A DNA stretch of 64,000 nt, from contig CAWIVJ010000007.1 in NCBI GenBank assembly GCA_963839525.1, positions 62,001 through 126,000 of the forward strand. Direction: 5' to 3'. Below are positions 27,114 to 35,029 of the stretch, one piece after another (positions within the stretch are counted from its first letter, which is position 1; each line of letters begins with the position of its first letter). Position numbers and translations under genes: made by a program. The notes under the pieces are model-generated. The model was not told where the DNA came from. It worked only from the letters and a program-made list of their open reading frames with translations, and ran no database searches. The stretch is from CAWIVJ01 sp963839525. GTDB taxonomy: Bacteria; Cyanobacteriota; Vampirovibrionia; Gastranaerophilales; Gastranaerophilaceae.

Positions 27114-27141
27114 AAATAATTAATAAGGATTTTAGATACGC

Positions 27142-27639
27142 ATGAATAAAAAAGGTTTTTCTTTAGCCGAAATGATGGTTGTATTGCTTATTTTAAGCAT
27201 TGTTTTAGCTGCTTCTTTGCCTATAATAACAAAACGGTCTAAAATTTCTTCTTCCAGTGCAATTTGGCAATATACAAGCGATATGAACAATATTTATTAC
27301 GGATCAGGAGATGTTAACGGAGCGATAATCGGTGCTGAAGAACTTGGAACGGTGTCAAGCAATCCGAGGTTAATGTTAAATGCAGCTAATGCAAATCAAA
27401 CCCAGATTATATTTAAAGAGGCCGGTAATGAATATGGACAATTGGTAGTTAATTCTTCGAATAACGTAGGTCTTGGAAGTGTAATATTTGGTTCAGGAAT
27501 AGTAAATTCTACAGCTATAGGTTCTTTTGCAAATGTTTCTGCTTCCTATTCTATAGCACTCGGAAACAATGCAAATGTTTCTGCTTCAAGGTCTATAGCA
27601 CTCGGAAACAATGCAATGTTAGCGGTTGGGATTGTATAG
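27142..27639 (+). CDS. N-terminal part of a prepilin/YadA-head/S74 chimera (interrupted)
   Basis: The 165-residue frame begins with a textbook type IV prepilin signal: MNKKG, cut before FSLAEMMVVLLILSIVLAA, with Glu at mature position 5 and a hydrophobic helix. A pilin-like segment of about 90 residues follows, and then head repeats of the YadA type, SIALGNNANVSASR, begin near residue 125. The frame stops at 27637 because one base is missing in GC-AAT near 27614: adding it restores reading through the next repeats. The C-terminal part is in the same frame at 27880-28911. The intact product would be a pseudopilin tipped by a trimeric fibre. Confidence 0.8.
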   Translation: MNKKGFSLAEMMVVLLILSIVLAASLPIITKRSKISSSSAIWQYTSDMNNIYYGSGDVNGAIIGAEELGTVSSNPRLMLNAANANQTQIIFKEAGNEYGQLVVNSSNNVGLGSVIFGSGIVNSTAIGSFANVSASYSIALGNNANVSASRSIALGNNAMLAVGIV

Positions 27640-27721
27640 CTATAGGACGTGGGGCTAATGTTCTCGGGGAGTGCTATTCTATAGCATTGGGGACTGGCGC
27701 CAATGTTAGCCAGTATGGTGC
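27624..27721 (+). repeat. 98-bp direct repeat, copy A (copy B at 28141-28238)
   Basis: Bases 27624-27721 and 28141-28238 are identical except for C/T at 27665/28182. They encode head repeats GWDCIAIGRGANVLGE and so on, but copy A is read out of frame. The spacing of 517 bp is not a multiple of three. Such repeats can recombine or be collapsed in assembly. Confidence 0.95.
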
Positions 27722-27879
27722 ATGATTATAGCTATAGAAACCATGCCATGTTAGTGAGGGTTCTTCTATAGCATTGGGGAGTGAAGCTAGTGTTTCTGCT
27801 TATAATTCTATAGCATTGGGGCAATGCTAATGCTAGCAATTATGATTCTATAGCTATAGGACGTTTAGCTAATGTTAGT

Positions 27880-28911
27880 ATGCCCTCTTCTATAGCATTG
27901 GGGAATGAAGCTAATGTTAGCGATTGGTATGGTATAGCTATAGGATATTTAGCTAATGTTTCTTCTGTAAGTTCTATAGCATTGGGACCTTCTGCAAATA
28001 ATAGAAGTTATGATGCTATAGCTATAGGACGTTCAGCCAATATTTCTGTTGCGACTGCTCGCTCTTCTATAGCATTGGGGAATGAAGCCAATGTTAGCGG
28101 TGCCTGTTCCATAGCATTGGGGAATTACGCCAATGCTAGAGGTTGGGATTGTATAGCTATAGGACGTGGGGCTAATGTTCTTGGGGAGTGCTATTCTATA
28201 GCATTGGGGACTGGCGCCAATGTTAGCCAGTATGGTGCTCATGATGCTATAGCTATAGGACATTCAGCTAATGCTAGGGCTCCCTATTCTGTAGCATTGG
28301 GGTATGGAGCTATTGCTGTAGGTACTAATGAAATTGTTTTGGGTAATGGCACCTCTAATGTTTTTATCCCGGGGAAATTGATTCTAGCTAAACTGCCATC
28401 TATACCATCAGACCGTAGGTTAAAAAATGTAGGTGACAAATATGAATACGGGCTTGATAAAGTCTTTAAAATCCAACCTTATAATTATACGTTTAAGAAG
28501 GACAAAAATAAAAGTCCACGGGTAGGTGTAATGGCTCAGGATTTGCAAAAGATTTTTCCTGATGCTGTAGAAAAAGATGATAATAGCGGGTACCTATATA
28601 TCAGAACCGAAGACATGTTCTACGCTATGATAAATTCTATTAAGCAATTGGATAAAATCGTTCAAAAGATTACGGAAGATGTGAAATCTATTTTTACTAA
28701 AATCAAACAAATTGATGATAAAATAATTGCTTTGGTTAAATTTGAACAAAATACAAACAAAAGAATTCAAGCGCTTGAAAATAAAAACAAACAGCTTGAA
28801 GAACGTTTAAACAAGATTGAAAGAATTGTCAAAAACCAACGCTGCCCAAGAAATTTAGGTTATGAAAAGATTCTGCCCTTAGTTAAATCTATTAATAGTA
28901 CTGCGAGTTGA
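27880..28911 (+). CDS. C-terminal part: YadA-like head repeats plus peptidase S74 chaperone domain
   Basis: Residues 1-150 are about ten 14-residue head repeats that alternate SIALG and AIAIG motifs, as in trimeric autotransporter heads (left-handed beta roll). A neck-like EIVLGNGTSNVFIPGKL follows. The S74 domain starts with SDRRLKN near residue 177 (catalytic Ser and Lys) and continues with YNYTFKKDK and VGVMAQDLQKIFPDAV; this domain trimerises fibres and then cuts itself off in phage tail spikes. The last 80 residues are a coiled coil (IQALENKNKQLEERLNKIE). The region 27640-27879 carries the same repeats with small indels, so 27142-28911 is one broken or error-containing gene. Confidence 0.82.
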   Translation: MPSSIALGNEANVSDWYGIAIGYLANVSSVSSIALGPSANNRSYDAIAIGRSANISVATARSSIALGNEANVSGACSIALGNYANARGWDCIAIGRGANVLGECYSIALGTGANVSQYGAHDAIAIGHSANARAPYSVALGYGAIAVGTNEIVLGNGTSNVFIPGKLILAKLPSIPSDRRLKNVGDKYEYGLDKVFKIQPYNYTFKKDKNKSPRVGVMAQDLQKIFPDAVEKDDNSGYLYIRTEDMFYAMINSIKQLDKIVQKITEDVKSIFTKIKQIDDKIIALVKFEQNTNKRIQALENKNKQLEERLNKIERIVKNQRCPRNLGYEKILPLVKSINSTAS

Positions 28912-28925
28912 TTAAAAAACAATTT

Positions 28926-29150
28926 TTCCTGTCATCCCACACTGCGTGGATTTTAGTTGTTTGCATAAATCGTTATTCTGATGCTGGATCTTTAACCGCG
29001 AGTATAAAAAGAGAAACTTTTTAAAAAATACAGTACTTAAATCATTGCATAATAGCAGAAATGTTATATTATGTAAATTACCAGATTCCGTATCAGCATG
29101 GCAAATCTTTTAAAAAGTACAGCACTTAAAGCAATATGGGATGATAGGAA
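28926..29150. repeat. 225-bp inverted-repeat element (MITE-like)
   Basis: The ends form imperfect 20-bp terminal inverted repeats (17 of 20 match): TTCCTGTCATCCCACACTGC at 28926 and the reverse complement of 29131-29150. Inside, a 25-base motif (TACAGtACTTAAA flanked by TTTTTAAAAA) occurs twice in the same orientation, near 29010 and 29105. There is no open reading frame. The right end reaches to 6 bases before the next gene and contains the AGGA that serves as its Shine-Dalgarno. Confidence 0.65.
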
Positions 29151-29155
29151 TATTT

Positions 29156-30634
29156 ATGCCGGTAAATGTTAAAAATCAAATAGATAATGCTTTAAAATTT
29201 CAAAAAGAAGCTAAATTAATTGAAGCGGAAAAATTATATACGGAAATATTAAATAAATATCCGAATAATGTTGATGCGCTTAATTTATTGGGATTGTTGA
29301 AGCTTCAAAAAAGGGAAGTTGAAAATGCTGTTTTTTATATAAAAAAGGCTGTTGAACTTAAACCTTGTGCGTATTTTTATGAAAATCTTGGACGAGCTTA
29401 TTATGAAAATGAAAATTATACGGAATCCATTATTTGCTATAAAAAGGCTCTGGAATTTGAACCTCAGAATTTTGAAGCTTTTTTTAACTTAGGATTAGCT
29501 TATAAAAGAATTAATCAGCTTGAAAAATCAATAAATGCATATAATTCAGCATTGGTAATAAAACCTGAAAGTTCTGATGCTTATTTTAACCTCGCAGGAG
29601 CTTATGACAGCAAAAATGAAACATTTTCCGCTATCGAATGCTATAAAAAAGCTTTAGATTACAGCACCAGAGACCAGAATAGTGATATCCATTATTTATT
29701 GGGGATTTCTTATTTAAAAGTTAAAGATTTTGAAAAGGGATTAAGCCATTATGAACACAGGCAAAGCAAAGATTTTGCTATTATCACTCAAGCGCGTCAG
29801 CACGAAGATTTAATGTTGAAACCCTTTTGGTCAGGAGAAGATATAAAAGGAAAAACACTTTTTGTATACTATGAGTCAGGTTTGGGTGATACATTAATGT
29901 ACTCAAGATATCTTTCTTTATTAAAAGATAAAGGGGCAAAAATTTTGTTCGAACCGCAATTATGTCTTACGGATTTTTTTAAAGAAAATAATTTTGGCGC
30001 GGAAGTAATAGACAGCAGAACTTTACATCAAGAGTTAAATTTTGATACACATGTTTCATTAATGAGCATTCCTTATGCTCTTAAACTGCATACCGAAGAA
30101 ATACCCCTTTCAGAAGGGTATTTAAAAGCGAATTCACAAAAAACTAAGACCTATAAAGAAAAATATTTTCAAAATAACAAATTTAAAGTCGGTATAAAGT
30201 GGAAAGGTAATACTTTTTATGATTTACACAGGGTTATTGAACTAAAATCATTTTACAAACTTTTTGATATATCCGGACTGCAATTTTATTCGCTACAAAA
30301 AGATGAAGGTATTGAAGAGCTTGCAAAAGTACCTGAAAGTTATAATCTTATAAATTTGGGCGAGACATTTGGAGATTTTTCTGATACGGCAGCTGCTGTA
30401 GAAAATTTAGACCTAATTATATGTAATGATACATCTGTAGCTCATCTTGCAGGTGCAATGGGTAAACCTTGTTTGGTATTATTGCCTTTCGTGCAAAATT
30501 GGCGCTGGCACAATGATATTAGTTACAGTCCATGGTATAAAAGTGTTAAATTATTTAAGCAGATTGAGCCACAGAATTGGGATGAAGTATTTCAAAGAGT
30601 TTATTTGGAACTGAAAAAAATAATTAATGAATAA
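29156..30634 (+). CDS. TPR domain plus GT9/GT41-like glycosyltransferase-type domain
   Basis: Five or six TPR units fill about residues 5-210 (for example YENLGRAYYENENYTESI, FNLGLAYKRINQLEKSI). The rest (about 215-490) resembles the TPR-linked glycosyltransferase type: FVYYESGLGDTLMYSRYL near 240, KVGIKWKGN near 346 and ICNDTSVAHLAGAMGKPCLVLLP near 425, the last being the usual donor-binding site. It probably glycosylates protein or surface glycan; the donor is unknown. Start ATG 29156 is chosen because AGGA lies 6 bases upstream; an ATG at 29141 has none. It ends 11 bases inside the convergent queA. Confidence 0.85.
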   Translation: MPVNVKNQIDNALKFQKEAKLIEAEKLYTEILNKYPNNVDALNLLGLLKLQKREVENAVFYIKKAVELKPCAYFYENLGRAYYENENYTESIICYKKALEFEPQNFEAFFNLGLAYKRINQLEKSINAYNSALVIKPESSDAYFNLAGAYDSKNETFSAIECYKKALDYSTRDQNSDIHYLLGISYLKVKDFEKGLSHYEHRQSKDFAIITQARQHEDLMLKPFWSGEDIKGKTLFVYYESGLGDTLMYSRYLSLLKDKGAKILFEPQLCLTDFFKENNFGAEVIDSRTLHQELNFDTHVSLMSIPYALKLHTEEIPLSEGYLKANSQKTKTYKEKYFQNNKFKVGIKWKGNTFYDLHRVIELKSFYKLFDISGLQFYSLQKDEGIEELAKVPESYNLINLGETFGDFSDTAAAVENLDLIICNDTSVAHLAGAMGKPCLVLLPFVQNWRWHNDISYSPWYKSVKLFKQIEPQNWDEVFQRVYLELKKIINE

Positions 30635-31694
30635 ACATACAATCACCGTAACTGAAAAACCGGTATTTGTTTTCAATAGCTTGCTTGTAAGCTTCAAAAA
30701 TAAAATTTCTTCCATTAAGAGGTTTTTTTTGTTCTGTTCCAGTCGCAAAAGCACTTACAAGCATTAAAAGAGTTGATTTTGGAAGGTGAAAATTTGTCAA
30801 GAGCTTGTCTACAACATTGAACTCATAAGGCGGGTAAATGAATAGCTCAGAACTATCTTTGCATGCTTTAATCTCATTATGATTTTGAAATGCGGTTTCT
30901 AGTGTTCTTACGGAAGTCGTTCCTACCGCAACAATTTTCTTACCTGCTTTTTTAGCGTCATTAATTGTTTTTGCTGTTCTTTTGGATATTTCAAAGGATT
31001 CAGTATCCATTATGTGTTCGCAAATTTTTTCACATTTAACGGGTCTGAAGGTTCCTAAGCCCACATTAAGAGTCACATAACAAACCTTAACACCTTTTTT
31101 TCTTAATTTCGTTAAAATGTCTTTTGTAAAATGCAGTCCTGCAGTAGGAGCGGCAACCGAGCCTGCATGTTTTGCAAAAACTGTTTGATAACGTTTATAA
31201 TCGAGTGTTTTTAATTTTTCGTTGCTGATTTTACGCTCAATATAAGGAGGTAAAGGAACGTTCCCTGCTTTTTCTAAAACCTCATGAATATTGCCTTTAT
31301 AATTAAGTTCAACTAACCATTTCCCTCCGTCAAGCTTGACTAAGGTTTTGACAAATAAATCCTCGCTTATTTTGATTATGTTTCCTTGATTAATTCTTTT
31401 TGAAGGTTTTAAAAGCGCTTCCCATTGCTTGTTTTCGAGTTCTTTTAGTAAAAAAACCTCAACATTTGCTCCGGTTAATTTTTGACCTAAAAGCCTTGCA
31501 GGAATTACTTTTGTATTGTTTAAAACTAAAACATCATTTTCATCAAGCAAATCAACTATATCAAAAAAGTATTTGTGCCCAATCTTTTTTATGTCTTTTT
31601 CAAGAACCATCATTTTAGACCGAGTTCTTCTTCCTACAGGTTTTTGAGCTATTAATTCTTCCGGTAATATATAATCAAATTCTGAAAGCTGCAT
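30624..31694 (-). CDS. queA: S-adenosylmethionine:tRNA ribosyltransferase-isomerase
   Basis: QueA adds the epoxycyclopentane ring to preQ1 in tRNA, forming epoxyqueuosine, which QueH (23601) then reduces. The 356-residue protein begins FDYILPEELIAQKPV, has the PAPTAGLHFT motif (here VAAPTAGLHFTKDIL near residue 182), VTLNVGLGTFRPV near 204 and TNFHLPKSTLLMLVSAF near 304. An AAAGG lies 7 bases before the ATG. yidC lies upstream on the same strand. Confidence 0.97.
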   Translation of the reverse strand: MQLSEFDYILPEELIAQKPVGRRTRSKMMVLEKDIKKIGHKYFFDIVDLLDENDVLVLNNTKVIPARLLGQKLTGANVEVFLLKELENKQWEALLKPSKRINQGNIIKISEDLFVKTLVKLDGGKWLVELNYKGNIHEVLEKAGNVPLPPYIERKISNEKLKTLDYKRYQTVFAKHAGSVAAPTAGLHFTKDILTKLRKKGVKVCYVTLNVGLGTFRPVKCEKICEHIMDTESFEISKRTAKTINDAKKAGKKIVAVGTTSVRTLETAFQNHNEIKACKDSSELFIYPPYEFNVVDKLLTNFHLPKSTLLMLVSAFATGTEQKKPLNGRNFIFEAYKQAIENKYRFFSYGDCMFIH

Positions 31695-31708
31695 GTCTTT
31701 GCCTTTTG

Positions 31709-32788
31709 CTATTTTATTTCAACTTTTTTAGCAGTATTTACAACATCCTCATCTATTTTTTGTTTTTTTTGAGCTTCTTCCGAGTCAAGTTGTCTGTTTA
31801 TTACAACTGTTTGAATTACTTGAATAACGTTGCTTGAAATCAAGTATAAAAGAACCCCTGCAGGTATCGGAATAAATATGAAAGTCGCCATAATCATTAT
31901 AGGCATAAATGTTCCCATTGATTTTTGGAGTGCTTCTTGGGTAGGGTCTTTTTGTTGAGTTTTTGTATTTGCCATCATTATTTTCTGCGTTGCAACCATT
32001 GTTAGACCGAATATAGCGATAAGAATTAGAACATCAAAGTGGAAAGAACTTTTAACGGCATTAGTCTGCATTGAAGAAACGAAAATTCCACCTTTTCGTA
32101 CAAAATCCAATTTTTCATTTTCTCTGTTTTGCGTATTTGAGACAATAAACTCTGCTTTTTGAATTTGATCCAGTTGACTGAATTTTAAATCCAAACTATC
32201 TAAGCTTATTTTTAAATCAACAGGTTCACCGGGAATTATTTCACCTTGAACTTCCAGTGATTTATTTGGTTTTTCAACTTTTACATTCTCAATAGTTTCT
32301 TTCGGCAAATATACCGTCGCGGTTTTACCCAATACAAAATGATCATATTTTGAAGCATTCATTGCTCCGTCATAAGAAATTCCCGCCGTTGTTTTTAAAG
32401 TTTCATCAAGTCTTTTTACAAATAAAAATTGTGTATCGCCTGCTATTTGAATAAATTGAGGACTCATTAAAGCTGAGTACAACAAAATAAATATAGGCAT
32501 TTGTATTAAAAGAGGGAAACATCCGGACATCGGATTGAATTTATGTTCTTTGTAGAACTCCATCATTTTTCTTTGCATTGTCTGAGGGTCACTTTTGTAC
32601 CTGTCTTGAATTGCTTTCAATTTAGGCTGAAGAGTTTGCATCATCTTCATTGACCGTTGCTGTGAAACCCCTAAAGGCCACATTGCAAGTCTTATTATAA
32701 CAGTTAGTAAAATTATTCCTAAACCGTAATTTCCAACTATACTTGATAATGCTTTTAATGCATCTATTGTCAATGTTGTGAAATCCAT
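31709..32788 (-). CDS. yidC: membrane protein insertase YidC/Oxa1 family
   Basis: YidC inserts proteins into the inner membrane. The 359-residue protein has the conserved first core helix with its Arg (LTVIIRLAMWPLGVSQQRS near residues 28-46), KPKLKAIQ-like TLQPKLKAIQDRYK, CFPLLIQMPIFILLYSAL near residue 90 and a final ISSNVIQVIQTVVINRQL. It lacks the large N-terminal periplasmic domain of E. coli YidC; instead about 120 residues (about 120-245, beta-rich, with PGEPVDLKISLDS) are inserted between the second and third core helices, on the outer side. It begins with AGAGGAAT before the ATG. Confidence 0.93.
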   Translation of the reverse strand: MDFTTLTIDALKALSSIVGNYGLGIILLTVIIRLAMWPLGVSQQRSMKMMQTLQPKLKAIQDRYKSDPQTMQRKMMEFYKEHKFNPMSGCFPLLIQMPIFILLYSALMSPQFIQIAGDTQFLFVKRLDETLKTTAGISYDGAMNASKYDHFVLGKTATVYLPKETIENVKVEKPNKSLEVQGEIIPGEPVDLKISLDSLDLKFSQLDQIQKAEFIVSNTQNRENEKLDFVRKGGIFVSSMQTNAVKSSFHFDVLILIAIFGLTMVATQKIMMANTKTQQKDPTQEALQKSMGTFMPIMIMATFIFIPIPAGVLLYLISSNVIQVIQTVVINRQLDSEEAQKKQKIDEDVVNTAKKVEIK

Positions 32789-33110
32789 GTATTTTTAATT
32801 CCTCTCTTTTTTATCTTTTATAATACATTGTACTTTCTAATAAAAAAACCGTCTACTTCTAACGGCTTTTTAGTTATAAAATTTAATAAAATTAAAAACT
32901 TCAGATAGCATGTCTGAGCGAACGTTAGTATATAATTAACTCTATATCCTTAAATAGCGTAATTTTTTTTGTCGTTAAAATAGCGTTATATTTCTAGATT
33001 ATTTTTACTCCTAATCAGTCGCAAAAATTTTCTTTTACAATGTCCTTATAACAATAATATCACATTAACAATGTTTGTAAAGCACAAAAAATATAAATTC
33101 TATTTAGTTA
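32789..33110. other. non-coding gap before the decayed toxin region
   Basis: About 320 bases of AT-rich DNA. A weak hairpin (CCGT...ACGG, about 32850-32867) with T-rich flanks may be a terminator for - strand transcription from the IS side. An ATG at 33071 opens a 36-codon + strand frame (VKHKKYKFYLVSGNKVYG) that overlaps the ParE-like fragment in another frame and is probably chance. I see nothing else. Confidence 0.4.
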
Positions 33111-33224
33111 GTGGAAATAAGGTTTACGGAATTAGCGGCGGAAGATTTACAGAGCATAAAAGAATACATTTACGAAAATAACAAAAAATTTGCTAAGTTT
33201 AGCTATATATACAAAATTGGGTGA
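33111..33224 (+). pseudogene. fragment resembling the N-terminus of a RelE/ParE toxin
   Basis: From GTG 33111 the frame reads VEIRFTELAAEDLQSIKEYI and then YENNKKFAKF before a TGA. Spacing of Phe/Thr, Ala-Glu-Asp-Leu and the Tyr-Ile helix is that of ParE-type toxins, but only 36 of about 95 residues remain and no antitoxin precedes it. Another frame (33160-33342) continues with RHAFVMPSNFDRSKLPTYIKN, whose origin is unknown. The stretch looks like decayed accessory DNA just outside the IS3 element. Confidence 0.35.
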
Positions 33225-33428
33225 TGAAAAAACTGTTAGACATGCTTTTGTAATGCCTTCTAATTTTGATCGATCAAAATTGCCTACTTATATTAAAAAT
33301 GCTATCACGAAAGTTGCTCAGACATTTGCTGAAAAAAAATAACAATTACAACTTGGATGATTAAAATAATTAATTAAAAAGAGAACCAATATGATCTGGG
33401 CCCAAAAAACTGGACAAGTAAAAAGGCG

Positions 33429-34310
33429 CTAAGCACTTAACAAATGACTTCGGTATTCTACCGGAGTCATTTTGTTTCTACTCCATTGGTACCTTTCGTT
33501 ATTGTAATAATATATGTATTCTTCTATTTTTGCAACGAGTTCTTCATATGTTTCACAATCTTTGTATTCAAGTTCATCTTTTAAATGTCCGAAAAATGAC
33601 TCTATCGGTGCATTGTCCAAGCAATTACCCTTTCTTGACATTGATTGTAATATTTCATTTTTTGCCAGCTTTGTTTGATAATCCGGATGTGTAAAATGAA
33701 ATCCTTGATCTGAATGCATTAACATGCCTTTTAATTCTGCTTCAGGTATTGTTTCAATTAATTTATCCAGCATCTTATCTATAAAATTTAACGTTAAACT
33801 TTGTGATGGTTCATATGATATTATTTCGCCGCTTGCTAAATCCCGTGTCGCACTTAGATATGCTTTTTGACTTCTGCCAAAATACAAATATGTAATGTCT
33901 GTTGAACATTTCTTAAAAGGCTTTGTTGCTTTAAAGTCTCTTACCAATAAATTTTTACAAATTGAATGCTCTTGAGTCTTTTTAGCCATCATTTTGTATG
34001 GGTTTCGCTTGCGCACCTTAGTTTTCAAGCCATATTCACACATTATTCTGCGAATTTTTTTGTGGTTCATTTTTATTTGATATTTTCTTTCCAAAACCAT
34101 TTGTATTGTTCGCCAACCTGCCTTTTGCTTGTGTGCGTTAAAGATTTCACTGATTATTTCTAAATCCTGTTTGTCATTTAATATTCGGTTTTCTTTTGAG
34201 TTTAACCAGTAATAATAACCGCTTTTAGAAACATTTGCTTGTTGGCAAAGTTGAGAAACAGAAATATTTTTCTTTTTAGCGCTGCTGATTATTTTAAATT
34301 TTTCACGCAC
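33429..34310 (-). CDS. IS3-family transposase OrfB (DDE integrase)
   Basis: The 293-residue protein has the IS3 OrfB pattern: an HTH_21-like region near residues 42-100 (AHKQKAGWRTIQMVLERKYQIKMNHKKIRRIM), then the rve integrase core with Asp in STDITYLYFG near residue 138, Asp in LMHSDQGFHFTH near 197 and Glu in NCLDNAPIESFFGHLKDEL near 240. The first codon here is a GTG, but the working enzyme is probably an OrfAB fusion made by a -1 shift at A6G (34343-34349), which leads into KKARSSRKRGDVAVRE and this frame without a stop. Confidence 0.95.
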   Translation of the reverse strand: MREKFKIISSAKKKNISVSQLCQQANVSKSGYYYWLNSKENRILNDKQDLEIISEIFNAHKQKAGWRTIQMVLERKYQIKMNHKKIRRIMCEYGLKTKVRKRNPYKMMAKKTQEHSICKNLLVRDFKATKPFKKCSTDITYLYFGRSQKAYLSATRDLASGEIISYEPSQSLTLNFIDKMLDKLIETIPEAELKGMLMHSDQGFHFTHPDYQTKLAKNEILQSMSRKGNCLDNAPIESFFGHLKDELEYKDCETYEELVAKIEEYIYYYNNERYQWSRNKMTPVEYRSHLLSA

Positions 34311-34312
34311 GG

Positions 34313-34732
34313 CTACATCACCTCTCTTTCGAGAGCTTCGAGCTTTTTTAAAAAATCATTTTCCTCTTTTAGGTATTCAACTTGTGCTTTCAAAAACTTG
34401 ATTTCATCTTCTACCGAGTTGAATCGTGAACGGGATCGTCTGTGACTTTTAGTTCTGCCTGTCCAATTTTCAAGTAAAGACTCTTTGCCGAAGTTTTTGG
34501 TTTTATTAAGCCAACGACGCAGGCATCGTTTAGCATTGGTACGTCCTAAAAGATTCAAATTAATGTTGGAATCTAAGAAGATTTGTATAGGAGATTTGCC
34601 GAGATAGTATTGTTCAACGGCGAAGATTTTAAATTCTGACGTGAATTCGACATTACAATCTAAAACTTTAAGTATGTGAGGACATTCTAAAAGTACGATT
34701 TTTTCTTGATCTGAAAAATTTTTGCGTTTCAT
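34313..34732 (-). CDS. IS3-family transposase OrfA
   Basis: The 139-residue protein binds the IS ends. It has a helix-turn-helix in the N-terminal half (FKIFAVEQYYLGKSPIQIFLDS near residue 32) and a leucine-zipper coiled coil at the C-terminus (VEDEIKFLKAQVEYLKEENDFLKKL) as in IS150 OrfA. The A6G slippery heptamer lies at its end (minus strand, 34349-34343), where ribosomes can shift -1 to orfB. It ends 2 bases before the orfB GTG. Confidence 0.93.
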   Translation of the reverse strand: MKRKNFSDQEKIVLLECPHILKVLDCNVEFTSEFKIFAVEQYYLGKSPIQIFLDSNINLNLLGRTNAKRCLRRWLNKTKNFGKESLLENWTGRTKSHRRSRSRFNSVEDEIKFLKAQVEYLKEENDFLKKLEALEREVM

Positions 34733-34814
34733 TGTTTTATCCTTTCTTTTTAATTATACGCAAAAGACCCAAAATGGACTTTTTTTACTTGTCCAGTTTT
34801 TGGGTCTCAGATCA

Positions 34815-34834
34815 ATATTGGTTCTCTTTTTAAA
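34815..34834 (-). terminator. right half of the tRNA-Pro terminator split by the IS
   Basis: Removing the IS and one ATA copy joins 33374-33391 to 34818-34833 and gives a perfect 34-bp palindrome, TTAAAAAGAGAACCAAT/ATTGGTTCTCTTTTTAA, immediately 3' of tRNA-Pro. It is a Rho-independent terminator by shape (AT-rich hairpin with T5). The IS inserted at its centre. Confidence 0.85.
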
Positions 34835-34838
34835 AATA

Positions 34839-34912
34839 TCGGGATGACACGATTTGAACGTGCGACCCCCTCGTCCCAAGCGAGGTGCGCTACCAAGCTG
34901 CGCCACATCCCG
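34839..34912 (-). tRNA. tRNA-Pro (TGG)
   Basis: A 74-base cloverleaf: acceptor CGGGATG pairs with CATCCCG, discriminator A. The anticodon arm CCTCG-CTTGGGA-CGAGG gives TGG. The T arm has CACGTTCAAATCGTG. Its terminator is split by the IS3 element. Confidence 0.97.
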
Positions 34913-34973
34913 ATAATAACTTTAATTTTATATTTAACATACTTCATTGTCAAGAGAATTAAGAAATAAAAAC

Positions 34974-35012
34974 GAGGCAAATTCGGTTAAAATCCAAATG
35001 AGCCTCATCTTT
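34974..35012 (-). terminator. Rho-independent terminator
   Basis: GAGGCTCA pairs with a TGCCTC stretch around a long loop and is followed on the - strand by GTTTTTATTT. It ends the 35030-36190 gene. Confidence 0.65.
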
Positions 35013-35029
35013 TGAAAGGAAAAAATTAA

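Larger units (their letters stand above)
33392..34814 (-). mobile_element. IS3-family insertion sequence (IS150-like), 1423 bp
   Basis: The ends are imperfect inverted repeats: TGATCTGGGCCCAAAAAACT at 33392 and, from the other end, TGATCTGAGACCCAAAAACT (both continue GGACAAGTAAAA). They begin with TG and end with CA as in the family. The 3-bp ATA at 33389-33391 and 34815-34817 is the target duplication. It contains orfA and orfB on the - strand with an A6G slippery site. Both open frames are intact, so the element may still be active. Confidence 0.93.

Noticed and set aside
27490..28360. CRISPR-like array: short units TCTATAGCATTGGGG repeated about every 42 bases
   Set aside because: The repeats are in-frame codons for SIALG/AIAIG head motifs, have variable spacing in protein terms, and there are no cas genes.
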